Below are positions 35,830-47,024 of a DNA stretch of 64,000 bases, piece after piece. Position numbers and translations under genes: made by a program. The first letter of the stretch is position 1. Each line of letters begins with the position of its first letter. The stretch covers positions 1,343,267 through 1,407,266 of the forward strand of contig OZ234502.1 of assembly GCA_965153455.1 (NCBI GenBank), read 5' to 3'. Under the pieces are notes generated by a model that saw only the letters and a list, made by a program, of their open reading frames with translations, was not told where the DNA came from and searched no databases. The stretch is from Sphagnum compactum. Taxonomy: Eukaryota; Bryophyta; Sphagnopsida; Sphagnales.

Positions 35830-36831
35830 TAACCATAATGTCATGTTGACGTCATTTTTCATCCATTCATCAAAATTTAACATGCAGTTGTGTCAATGGA
35901 ACCTATGAATACATTACCACTTGGACAAACAAACATTACATTCAACAATGATGTCATACAACATTGTCCCAACCATCAAAACAACTAGTTGTTCCATATT
36001 TTTGAATCGAATTCCATGTCTTTTCGATTACCTATTTGGACACATCCACCTTGGATTGCTTTAACAAATCTATGCACAATCCATGTATGACGGGGGTTTG
36101 TAGTAGGTTCGAAATTCAAAGGTTGCTTTCATAGCTTTTATGAATGTTGAATGTCACACAACATTGAAAAAGATGTTCACTTCATAAAAAAGAGTGGTTC
36201 ACTTTTTGTCCAAATCCATTTTTTTGGCTAAATTCAATCCCTCAAGCAATGAAACCTATCGAAAAATTTGAATGTTGTTATTTGTGGATCTATTAGGACC
36301 CTTTGTGTTATTTGAAGGAGGGGTGAAATTTCAAGCCCCTTCCACTTGAGACATCGAAACAAATTCTCCTTCCATTAAAGGATTCGATGTTTCCATGGCC
36401 ACATCCTATGTTCACCCATCTAGGATATGGGCTAGTACTTTCATGTGATTTAGTTGTGGAGGGACAAATCCACCACATTGAGCAAATAGTGCCTTCACTC
36501 ATGGATGTGCTTTTGAACACACCACAACTCCAGCTCACCCATTGCCATCATATCGATAGCCCAAATGGAAGAGCATTCTATCCTTGCAATATGAATCACA
36601 AAACTTGCATTCCACCTTCCTTAGTTCATTATTTGTCACATTTGATGTGCCATAAATATGAACATACAAACTTACAAGCGTGCAGTTAGTCTTTAGATGC
36701 AAATTGATGTTGGTTGCCCTATACTTGGTGACCTTTCCAAAAACCTCCTCCAAATTTGCTTTTGTAACATGTTGCTTGGTAAGTTTCAATTTTGGATTTA
36801 GCCTTTTACTAATCAATTTTTTGACATTCAC
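35830..36831 (-). pseudogene. decayed hAT-type transposase with BED zinc finger
   Basis: Reading from 36831 on the minus strand: an N-terminal segment (MNVKKLISKRLNPKLKL...), then a BED-type finger VECKFCDSYCKDRMLFHLGY followed by VVVCSKAHP (Cx2C...H...C) at about 36630-36490. After several stops comes the hAT N-terminal signature FNVV, HSTFIKAMKATFEF, YYKPPSY near 36190-36090, then HGIRFKN. A catalytic-core segment follows in shifted frames: SCFDGWDNVV (the DGW motif) and NVMFVCPSGNVFIGSIDTT near 35990-35900. The order is that of plant hAT transposases. Stops are mostly TGA, some at places where Trp would fit. The remaining catalytic domain and the hATC dimerisation domain were not found. 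Family recognition is by motif, without a search. Confidence 0.7.
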
Positions 36832-37385
36832 ACTTTTTTAATTTGGTTCTCCCAATTTACAATCTCAAAACTTAGAATGTTCTTATGCATTTTTATCCAT
36901 TGCACATACCACTATGAAAAAAAAGGTTGATTATCAAGACTCCTTGATACACAAAAACCTTTAGGTTTGAAGCATTGAGATTTAGATCAATGATCAAAAT
37001 CTCATTAAAACATATGCAGGCCTGCATGAAGAAAGCTTGACCATAAACCATTCAAGTGAAACATACAAAATGATTGAATATATTAAAAAATGATAGAGCA
37101 TCAAAGATAGAACAAATTGGGAAAACAACAAAGATTATACGACATTCAAATGAAAGAAAAGGCAATTTTAGTCAAGGGAAAAAACATTGCATGCCTAACT
37201 CTGAATTCAAATTTTCATCCAACAAGTACACTGGCTTGACAACTACCATGTCATCAACTTGGTAAAACCGAATCTTTACTAATCACTTACAAAGGGGGCA
37301 CTATCGGCTCATATCACCTTGAATTCACCAAAGGGTTTATTGAGCTACGGGTTTCTATGCTTTGTAAGTAGTTACAAATGGTATT
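36622..37385. repeat. inverted repeat, right arm (~765 bp)
   Basis: Reverse-complement partner of 31556-32302. The two arms contain the same pair of opposed open frames; in this arm the outward frame (37074-37265) is broken by a one-base insertion at TTGACAACTACCATG, where the left arm has TTGACACTACCATG. The arms are separated by ~4.3 kb. Confidence 0.9.
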
Positions 37386-37744
37386 GTTAATGTATTTAAC
37401 AATAAGGTTAGACTCCACCTTCAGGGCTACAATTGAAATATTTTACCAATTGTAAATGCAATGTGACAATCTTAAATTCAAACACTCATAAACGTTTCAC
37501 CCTTCCCTCCCAAAAATAAAATAAAATGGATACACTATTGATTGTACCCTCCCTTACTTCCCAAGGTATATGGCAATGGTTGGTGTTAAACAACATAAGG
37601 TCCACACACCTCAAAGGAGAAAATGAATATTGACATGTAAGGTCTACATTTTATTACCAGGAAAACTAAATTTTGTCGCCAAATCAATGGTGGAAATCAA
37701 TCCACCATCCATCGAACAACCCAGATCCATAGATGTGTGGCAAT

Positions 37745-38035
37745 CGAAAAAAATTCAATCGCCATGCGGTTGGCGATGGAATGTTTGGTTGTTGCAAGCT
37801 TTGGAATTGTTTTGATCGTTGCATGATTGGCAACGGAATATTTTCAATCACTATAGACTTGGTGATTGAAAATTTTCAATCACCTAACCTATGACGACTG
37901 AAAATTTTCTATCACCAAGCTTGCAACGATCGAAATTTTTTCTGTCACCAAGCTTGCGGTGATCAAAAACATTTTGTCATCACAAGCTTTACGACAACTA
38001 AAACGGGCCCAGTTTCGGTCACCCGTAAGCCTGCC
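37745..38035. repeat. array of short palindromes, copy 1
   Basis: Units are variants of GGTGATCGAAAA joined to their own reverse complement. One (37861-37884) is a perfect 24 bp palindrome with half-site GGTGATTGAAAA. Others are ACGACTGAAAATTTTCTATC (from 37892), ACGATCGAAATTTTTTCTGT (37926) and GGTGATCAAAAACATTTTGT (37961), each joined by CACCAAGCTTGC-type spacers. CCACTATAAGGCC lies ~200 bp to the right, mirrored by CCACTATAAGACC to the right of copy 2. Confidence 0.85.
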
Positions 38036-38989
38036 CAAGGAAGCTCAAAAATCCCTTTGACCTAAGTTGACCCTAGGTTGACCTAGGTTGACCTTATATT
38101 GACATGACATAGGGGGGCATCTACGTCCAAATGCATTCGTCTTGTCATGACAAATGCATGGATGCCGTGACAACCTTATGTCGATTTGGACAACCTGCTA
38201 CGTGGCAACCCTAATGCCATTAGTTGTTACATATCTACCACTATAAGGCCATAGGATTGGCACTATTTTACAATTGGATGGCCATTATGGTGCCACTATT
38301 TAGCTACCAATAAAATACTACCAATTCATTATCCATATAAAGTGTGAATTTTTACACCTCAAATTGGATCCCAATGTTACATAAATTACATTAAAAATAT
38401 TTATATTGGAGGTACATCAAGGTACTCAAACTTACACACCTAGAATTTTTCTAAGTTACATGAACAATTACGGAATTGATAATAGTTGATTCTTTTGTGG
38501 ATAATTTTTTGGCACCCACAAAGGTTGCATCTTATGGCATATTTAAAATATAATATTTGAAAATAATTTACTAAATATTAAATATTAATTTATGGCTTAA
38601 TTTACTTAAGTTTTATGAACAAAAAACTAGATTAAATAATTAGCCCTTAATCTAAATTATTCAGTCTAATTTATATAAGTTGTGAAATTAACCAATTTAG
38701 ATAATTCATTTTTGCACAATCAACTATTGTAGTACAAATATTGTAGTCCTATTTTTTTAAGTTAATGTTCAATTGTTGTATAAATAATATTCCATTATAT
38801 TTCAATTCACTATATCATGGTGGCATACATATATATCAAGCCATAGAATTTCATGGAAGGTCAAAGTTTACCTTTGAATTGAAATTACAATCAATGTGTA
38901 TATTATATGAAACATTCAATAGAGGTGTACATAAAAATTTGTCTTTATATACCTTGATGTCTTTTACTCAAATTTTTGAACTAATTATC
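38036..38989. other. intergenic stretch
   Basis: Nothing recognised beyond CCACTATAAGG at about 38237, which could be a TATA-type sequence. Three GTTGACC repeats lie near 38055-38095. Confidence 0.4.
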
Positions 38990-39480
38990 TAATATTTCAT
39001 GAATTATTTGTTAATAATTTATCAATTAGTAATTAATATGTAATATATTTAATTACTGCGAAATAATTAATTAAATTAAATAATAAAATATTCGTATGAA
39101 TTCATTTAAATTATTATTATTTTAGTTAATTCAGATAATAAATAAATAAATCGAGATCTAAAATCAAGATAATTATCTAATAACTAATTATGTAAATTCA
39201 CTACTAACTAACTATTTAAATTTGATTAATTAATTCAAATAATTTACATAATAAATTTTGTTAATTTAAGTGAATAATTTTTGAGTTTTATTTGAATTCA
39301 TATCATCAATTATCAAAATAATTGTTTTGATAATTAATCATCTAAATTATATTAATTAATTAATATAATAAATCCTGATAATTAATTAATTATTAAATGT
39401 TTGATTCAAATAAATAGATTTCAAATAAATATGTTAGATGATTAATTATAAAATTTAGATTAATTACAAAATTAAAATCA
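38990..39480. other. extremely AT-rich block
   Basis: Almost pure A/T sequence dominated by AATTAATTA, TAATAAT and TCAAATAA-type words. No coding potential. Such blocks can act as easily unwound or matrix-attachment DNA, but nothing here proves a function. Confidence 0.7.
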
Positions 39481-40472
39481 AACACAAAATATGTGAGAAA
39501 TTATTTTTGTAGTTGTAACTCAATTACAGCTAGGGTGCAATTAAATGATTTAACCCATAATATGTTTTGTTTTCAAAATTTCATTCACAAACTATATAAA
39601 GGAGGTGTCTTCTCTTGTATTTTCACATTAAAATACATGTGCAATGTTGAGATGAGTTCATAAAAGCTTAACCTTAAAGGTAAAACACAAAACAAAATTA
39701 AAAAATTTATGTGACTATTATTTAATTCACCTACCCTTCTACCTTCCTACCTATTTGTTTACCAAAGTAAATGGCTCCTATTTTTCTACATACCTAGGTA
39801 GGTTGGTATGTAAGAACTATTAATTTACCTACCTATAGTTATGTACCAACCTACTTAAGTATGTATATATATGTTTTTGAAATTCAATTATTATGCCACA
39901 TGGCAACTTATATTTCATTAAATTTTCTAATAAAAAAGTAGGTTTGAACACCATATTGACTAGTTAATTTCAAACCTACTTATTCGTTACTTTTATTATT
40001 CCAAAGTTTTGAACTTTTGTAGTTGATTTACAATAAACCCAATTGAGGGTTCAATAGTTCGAAAATGAAATTTAAATAAAATTTGACTATATTTTCTTGT
40101 GTTTTCATGAAAAACTAATTTTTTTTTTAACTTGATATTTTCTTGACAAATTTTTCTATGTACTTTACCATGCTTTCACCCTTTAATTTGTTGTTTTCCA
40201 AGTTTTTATTTTCAAGTTTGTGCTACTCATTGTCTAGACTTGCTATTAAAAGATTGGGGAAAAATAACATGGGCGAAACAAATTGTGAAAAAGGTGCAAG
40301 TGTGTTTCGCATCATCATGCGAAGATAAATGGAATTCATATTCATTTGTCTATAGCAAATGTGAAATCGATTAAAATCGAATTGGGCGGAGGATTTAGTG
40401 TACATTTACATTAATAACAAGCTTTTGTGAAAATGACTTGGTGCCAACCCCATGACATGGTAAGAGAAAAAT
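39481..40472. other. AT-rich intergenic stretch with CCTACCTA motifs
   Basis: A CCTACCTA/TAGGTAGG-rich patch at 39730-39865 resembles 6142-6275. No gene is recognised. Confidence 0.45.
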
Positions 40473-41510
40473 ATGTTGTCTGAAGATTTGATGTTCGATG
40501 TTGATGAAAGTGTAAATGAAAACGTTTCATTGGATGAGGACCCCATAGTGTTAGATGAGTCAAATGAAGATGAAGTTGAACATGACCCCTTTGAATTCCC
40601 TCATGATGATGAGATTCCATTTTCAAGATTATTATTTGATCCAATGGTTTGGCAGGTTCAAAGGTTTGACAATGGTGATGCAAATTTGAACATGGCATTA
40701 TTAGATGACAATGTTCAAGTGTTTGATGCACCCCCCCCCCATGCTATACATGCTCCAATAGCCCCAGGTCAAAACACTCCATGCATTCAATGAATTCCAT
40801 GGAAGTGGACCCCCCAATCAACGCGAACACACCATTAGTTCAAATCATCATTCTGGAGTTGAACCCACAATAGAGACTAAATAACATTTTTAGACATACA
40901 AACGGACCCACTCAGCAATCCTCCCAATATTGTAGTTGATGAAATTGGGGATATTACATTAGAGCTAGGTGTGGGCCCACATACGATCATTAACAAATGC
41001 ACCCCAAGTTGCGGATCCAAGTCCTTCAAGTCCTAAAGTTGCAAGACCTGAGAAGTCAGAAGAAGGTGATTTAGATTATGACAACGCACTAATCAACTAA
41101 TATTTATGGTGTCCAAGACCCCCAATACCCAAAATTCTAGTGGGGTCAAAACTAATCACTATGGTAGCTTCCATGAATCGTCTTCTCCCACCTATTGAAG
41201 ATTCATCCAAACGTTGAGTTACTCGAGGGAAGAGGCCTGCTGTTTAAACAATAATTGCTTTTGTAGGTGAACATAATTATGAATGACCACACATCGATGA
41301 TGACATTTTGGATATTGAGGGATGGCACCTCACTAAACAACGAATTATGACAAAACGTTGGAGTCAAAATATCATCACAACCTTGCGTGGGATAGACATT
41401 TTAGAAGCGAAGGAGGGGTGCAATGATGATGATGATGACAATGACACCAACATTCTTGATTATTAGGCATTTGAGGCCTTTAATGATATTGACTACCATG
41501 AGTTTTGAAC
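40473..41510 (+). pseudogene. acidic ORF and its broken continuation
   Basis: A frame opens at or near 40473 and runs 106 codons to 40793 with strongly acidic residues (DVDESVNENVSLDEDPIVLD, ESNEDEVEHDPFEFPHDDEI). Further blocks, separated by stops and at least one frame change, continue to about 41510: PSPSSPKVARPEKSEEGDLD, LVGSKLITMVASMNRLLPPI, DDDILDIEGWHLTKQRIMTK, RWSQNIITTLRGIDILEAKE and a D-rich tail. It lies between the two palindrome arrays and may be a gene of a DNA transposon. The family is not recognised. Confidence 0.4.
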
Positions 41511-42589
41511 CTAACATCAAAATTCTACCATTAGTCATCCTCTTAGGTCACAAATCAGAAGAACTTCACAATCATAGGCATTTGGAAATTTTTACGCATA
41601 GGTTGAACATTATATGCAAATCCACATGGGAGCATAAACATATATTCTTCGGACTATAAATTTCTTTGGTAATAAAATTGTAACCTTCTAATTTGGGACC
41701 CTATTTTGAAATTGGTGTATCTCATATAAAACAATTTCATATCCATAATTCAAATTAGAAACTTCCAATTCCAAGGACATTCAAATGATTCACAAGGCAA
41801 AAAAAAAGGAGCATTTAGCTATAAATATTGCAATAAAAAGAGAATGAAAAATTATTAAAAAAAAAATATTTAATTTACTCAAATCGAATCGCATGCAATA
41901 TCTATCAAAAGATGAAATCCTAATAATACATTATCAAAATGGTATTTCCAATAGTTTCTAAACATATTTTCAAGTGGCAAAGTTGTTTGTTCCTTTTTTT
42001 AATTATGAATTCAACTGAAAATTAACAAATGTCATATTGTGTCAAAATAGTCCTGTGTCTTAAACATGAAACTTTGTCGGGATGTCTTCATACAACAAAG
42101 TCCTTAGGCAAATTGGAGACATCCAAAACATAAACTCCTTTGAATGCACATGGAAAATATTTGACACTGGTGCCATCATGATCCTAGGCTCTGAACACAT
42201 TCTCTCTATCCATTACATTTTCAATTCTGACATATAATGTTAATGGTATGTCCTTGAGTAATAAGTCCTTTGGTAATTGAGAAATATCCACATCATATTG
42301 TTTTTTTCCTAGCTTGGAAAATATATAACACATGTCCTTTCATAGACCCAAGTCACGATGGTGTGGTCATCCCATTTGCCAGCCTATTCAATTATTTTTC
42401 CTTCAACTTGAATATTCAACATATTTTGTTTTGTGAAAAAAATTGGAATCACAAAAGTAACAAAAAAAGTACATGGAGTCTTGTTTCCCACTTTTGTTAA
42501 AATGTTGTGCACTAATTGTCCAAAACAATTATAGTTAAACATATTGAAAAGAAAAGGAGGAAAAATTAAAATATGAACCTCCTTATATA
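41511..42589. other. AT-rich intergenic stretch
   Basis: No gene recognised. Confidence 0.45.
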
Positions 42590-42599
42590 GGTTAAATTA

Positions 42600-43115
42600 G
42601 GGGTACCCCAAAACTGGGGGCACCCAAATAATTTGGCAACCAAAAAACTTTGATTGCCATTTGACAGCATTTCCATGTACCAACCACATGTGGCTGTTGA
42701 ACGTCGTCAGATGGTGATTGAATTTTTTCGGTCACCAATGGGATGTGTGGACAGTTGGTGACCAAAAAAATTTGATTGCCATTGTTAAAGTCTGAAGGTG
42801 ACCAAAATTTTTCAATCACCAATTACAAATTCTATAATTGGCAATAAAAAATTTTCAGTCGCCAACTAGCTGATTATTTAGTGGTGACTGAAACTGGCCA
42901 ACTAATGGCAATTGGACTTGTTTCAGTTGCCTTTAGTTGGCAATGGTATAATGGTCTAGTGGCAACCAAACCATTTTTTAATTACCATCTGGTGACCTTG
43001 AATCTTTGATGTTGTTGGGTGGTGATCGAAATTTTTGGTCACCAACAAATCTGGGTCGTTAAACCAGACCCAATGTTATATTGTGCATTTGATGGCGACC
43101 GAAGGTAACCAAAAT
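42600..43115. repeat. array of short palindromes, copy 2
   Basis: Same unit type as 37745-38035: 24 bp imperfect palindromes at 42713-42736 and 42797-42820, a 23 bp one at 43021-43043, and degenerate ones near 42638, 42756, 42840 and 43094. Half-sites are GGTGACCRAAA, GGTGATTGAA and GGCAATAAAA. A single further unit lies at 45859-45883. CCACTATAAGACC follows at about 43150. Confidence 0.85.
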
Positions 43116-43448
43116 AGGCTTGGGTTCAGTCTTGGGATTTTAGGCATGTGTGGGTCCACTATAAGACCCACACTTTTGTCATTCTTTATATTTTCTTCAT
43201 TACATGTGAGGACTTTGTTTGCTCTGAGCAATTAATGCCATACATTTAGAAGAAAGTGGGAGTCCTTTGGAGGGCTTTTAAGTTCATGACAACAATTGTG
43301 AAAACAATTGTGTTGGATTTGAATGTTAAACCTTGGAGGACCCCCATACCGATTTATTATACATTAAAAAAAAAACTTAACCTTAATTTACTCCACCTTT
43401 AACCTTAAATTTTCCTTAACTCTATTTTACATTTATTTGTTTATTAAT

Positions 43449-45600
43449 GGATGGTGGGTACGATGGTAGACAATGCAGATCGAAGGAGAGTGATCAGGGG
43501 CCATGGCGCGAAAGGAAGACGACACGAGGTAGAATTCGAAACACTTGAAGACCTAACCATCATAGCAAATGCTAGATGGCAAAACCTTCCCTAGATTTGG
43601 TCATACACATTATGTTCTTTTAATGTGTAGTGGTGCCACATTCACAAAAAGTGGCCACTTTCTAGGCATGAAACCCATAGGAAAAATAATTTCGCCCAAT
43701 ATATAAGTTGTTTGGATGAACATATGAAGGCATGCATGTTGGAGGTTTACATGGCCATGATAAGGAACCATTTTTTCCCCAAAAACCAGGTGCCTTTAAT
43801 TGTGACATGGATGGTTTATGTGAAGGTGGTGCTTGAGGTTCAAGTTGATTAGAAGGCCGTGTTAAGCAACCGAGCTAACAGTGTGCCTTCGTACTGACTA
43901 GATGTATTTGTAGGGTTTAGGGTTTAGCTTTTCTAAAAACTCATCTGCCTCTTATAATAGTTCTTCCAATTTTTATAAGGAGACCTCGAGTTCCTCCTTG
44001 ATCTACCCTTGTCACTTCCCCTTTTTCTTTCCAACTGATAGCAACAATATTGGTTGTTCTTTAAATAATAGCACCGAGTACTTCTTACATACTCATGATC
44101 TGGATCTTGTGATGAGCGATTGAATTGTTTAGCGCCCTTGGGAACAAAGTCCCCCTCAATCATTGAGCACGGACAACCCATGGACGCAACATAGTTGGAT
44201 GTTGTGGTTTAGATGACATCTTAGTTGCCATTTGACGCGATAGATGGTTAGGGGTGGTTGGCATAAGATGTTAGCATATTGTCCTCCATAAGACGGGCCA
44301 ACATTCTAGAACATGTTTTTGAGGTGTTGTGAGGGGAAATGGGTGTAATGTAGATGTAACTTTAGGAGGTGACATTGGAACGCAATGCATTATGTGAAGA
44401 ATTGGCTGCATGCCAAGCAAAGTGTTTTGGGCTAGAACAAGATGTTGCCATTCAACAATACGCACTGTAAGAGGCATTCACAAAGGCCACTAAAGCGAAA
44501 AAAGAACGTTTGAATTCCGTGGACGACATTGAACGTTACCATCAAACGTTGATTGATATGAAGGAACAATATTGAAGAGATGTTGAAGTGTTTGTGAAGG
44601 TGACCAAACAAAATTTGAACCACATGTGTCTTGTATGTATTTGGTAGCATTTCAAGTTATGCAAATGGAAGCAGAGCTTGTAAAAATGCAAGCTGAATAT
44701 GTGAAAATTGGAGGTTCTAATCACATGATTTGACATCATGGCCTAGGATATTTAAAACGTTTCTTGACAATTTACCCAAGATGGTGGAAAATGTAAGCAT
44801 AGATTGGATGACGCATTTCAAACTTGATTGGTAATATGTCATTGCCATGTTAAAAAAAATAGGGAATTTTTGTGGCCCACACTTCAACACTTCACGCAAA
44901 ATGGGGAATTATGCTTTATTTATTGCTCCCCATTTGGACCAGAAGGTGCATGGATTTTGGGCACTTGGCCAACACATGTACCATTCGCAATGCCTAATCA
45001 TTTTGATGGTGGCAAGGAGGAGATGTCCACAATGTAGGGCCCCATTTCATCGATGTTTATACGAACAATTCAGTCTTCGAGCGGCCATGCCATAACATTG
45101 GGAGTACAACATTGGGCTTTAACAGACTTAGTAGGCCACAAGCATGGAGTGCAGACATGAAATGGATTTGGAATGTTAACATGTCTATTATTACATGGGA
45201 AAGTTAATATGAAAAATGGTAATATGATGAATCCATGATTCAAAAGGCATGCAAATTATTGTACTCATTAACGATCGATACACAACACTGTTGGTTTTAT
45301 CAAATGTTTCGAGGGTGGTATAATCCAAGAACCAACAAGTTTGAATATAGTCTGAATTTGGAACGTGTTTGGTACAACATAATGGAGGAGGAGATTGGGC
45401 GGGGGTTCACCATAAGTGATTGTAATAGTAGGGTGAGATGGAATTTGCCACTAGATGCAGCATATGTACATTGTAGAGTAGCTTCAATATTTTACAAAAT
45501 AGATATTTATATTGCTATATGGGTAAACAAGTTGTTTCCCCTAAGAGTTTATCACAATAATGTAAACCTAGTTAACTACAATCGTATGTAAAGTTTTACA
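43449..45600 (+). pseudogene. transposon-like ORF remnant with RING-H2-type zinc finger
   Basis: Several coding blocks lie in order, in changing frames and with many stops. 43449-43900: RRHEVEFETLEDLTIIANAR, CLDEHMKACMLEVYMAMIRN, HFFPKNQVPLIVTWMVYVKV. 44370-44560: coiled-coil-like ALCEELAACQAKCFGLEQDV. 44910-45090: a RING-H2 pattern split by a frameshift, ELCFIYCSPFGPEG in one frame and HMYHSQCLIILMVARRRCPQ C in the other, then RAPFHRCLYEQF. 45100-45591: SRPQAWSADMKWIWNVNMSI, IQKACKLLYSLTIDTQHCWF, YNPRTNKFEYSL, LERVWYNIMEEE, 118 codons without a stop at the end. A protein with a RING finger and this downstream region suggests a plant mobile-element protein; I cannot name the superfamily. Palindrome arrays flank it on both sides. 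Confidence 0.5.
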
Positions 45601-45887
45601 ATTCAAAAATGAATTGAATGATTAGATATGGCCCATAATTCTTGAATATTGAACCTCATTAATGACCATGTGATTGGAATGAATGGAAAACATATAATTG
45701 TAATTATTTAGTTGTGTTAGAAAATTGCATCAAATTTCACTCCCAACAAGGAAGGATTGTTTTCTATTTTTCCATTTGTTTTTCCAAGATGTTCCATTCA
45801 AGTTCCCAATGGGTTCCTATTGGTAGCCCCATTTTTTTATGAAGTGATCACATAAGATGGTGATTGAAAGGGTTTCGGTCGCCATTA

Positions 45888-46147
45888 GGGTCCAAATTCT
45901 TAATCTTGTCATAATGTCACTTTTTTTTGTCTTTTTAACCTAGTATTTTTTACTATGTAAAAACACATTTATGGATGATTATGATGGAATCTAGAATTGT
46001 AATGTTTTAAAATATAGTCCTTTTGAAAAATCTAACAACTTTTGATTCATTATTTTTTATGGGGATCAAAATATAAGGTTAAAAATGACTGTAGTAAGGA
46101 CTAGGCCTTTTTCGTCTTGTGTGGTACACTTTAAAGGATTTTCACCC
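45888..46147. mobile_element. MITE, copy 2 (inverted relative to copy 1)
   Basis: Reverse complement of 13863-14135 through most of its length: TGGGGATCAAAATATA, AGTAAGGACTAGGCC and AAACACATTTATGGAT all have counterparts there. The right end TGGTACACTTTAAAGGATTT TCACCC matches the TIR; the left end GGGTCCAAATTCTT has lost part of it. It abuts the palindrome at 45859-45883. A G run (~12 bases) follows at 46152. Confidence 0.8.
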
Positions 46148-46489
46148 ATCAGGGGGGGGGGGGAAAGTGAAAAAGGGAAGAAAAGGGGGGTGGACTACTA
46201 GTCCATATTTACCATTTGTTATAAAAAGTAGCGTAACCATAAATGCCATTTGCGATTATGTCTTCCATGACTATAAGACATTTTCAATGGCCAAAATTTA
46301 ATTTATAAATATTACAATTTATTTTAATATTGTCTAGTTGCCACATGGTAGCTTAAAATGAGTTTAAAAATTTATTAACCATATATGAGTGGACATGAGG
46401 CAATCTAGAATAATGAAATTATTTTTCGTACCCAATTGTATGATGCCATGTGGTAATTAACTTTTAGTCAAATCATGACACTTGGGACT

Positions 46490-46620
46490 TAGCCTAGGCC
46501 ACCTACTAGGCTAGGAGCCCTATGTTAAGCACCTTAAGTTAGGTTAGGTGACCTAATCTAGGTTTAAAAAAACCTAGGTTATATGCTAACCACTTAACCT
46601 TCTTCCTAAAAAGGCTACCC
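46490..46620. repeat. CCTAGGTTA-type short repeats before the LINE
   Basis: Units such as TTAGCCTAGG, TAGGCTAGG, AAGTTAGGTTAGGTGACC and ACCTAGGTTATATGCTAACC fill the segment, which borders the 5' end of the LINE. Confidence 0.6.
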
Positions 46621-47024
46621 CATTAATATTCCCCTAAGAACCTAAATTTTTTTGAGGGATGTGGCAAAGGGAGGAAGGGCGGCACGATGAAGATTCGAAA
46701 AGCTGGACGCAGCGCGCGCCATGGAAACGGCTTGTTGCGAAACAAGCTGTTAAACCTTAGCGGCGGAGGTGGTGCCATAGCTCTTCCTCCGCCACTTAAC
46801 TTCGAAGGATCGGCTCTGGTTGATCAACCTGTTAGTCTATCGACGCAAAGCGATCGTGATTGTGACCTCAGACTCGCGGCGAACATACTGGCTCCAATTT
46901 TTTCGCCATTGAAGAATCCAAATCACGGAAGTAGAGCGCCAACAGTCTCGCCAATCTTTGGAGGATCTGCGCTAAATACGTAGCACGGAAGAGGTGAAAG
47001 CTCAGCTCAGCCCAGCCCCCCAGC

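Noticed and set aside
40411-40731. 106-codon minus-strand frame.
   Set aside because: It is the shadow of the acidic plus-strand frame at 40473-40793 (GAT/GAA codons read as ATC/TTC on the other strand).
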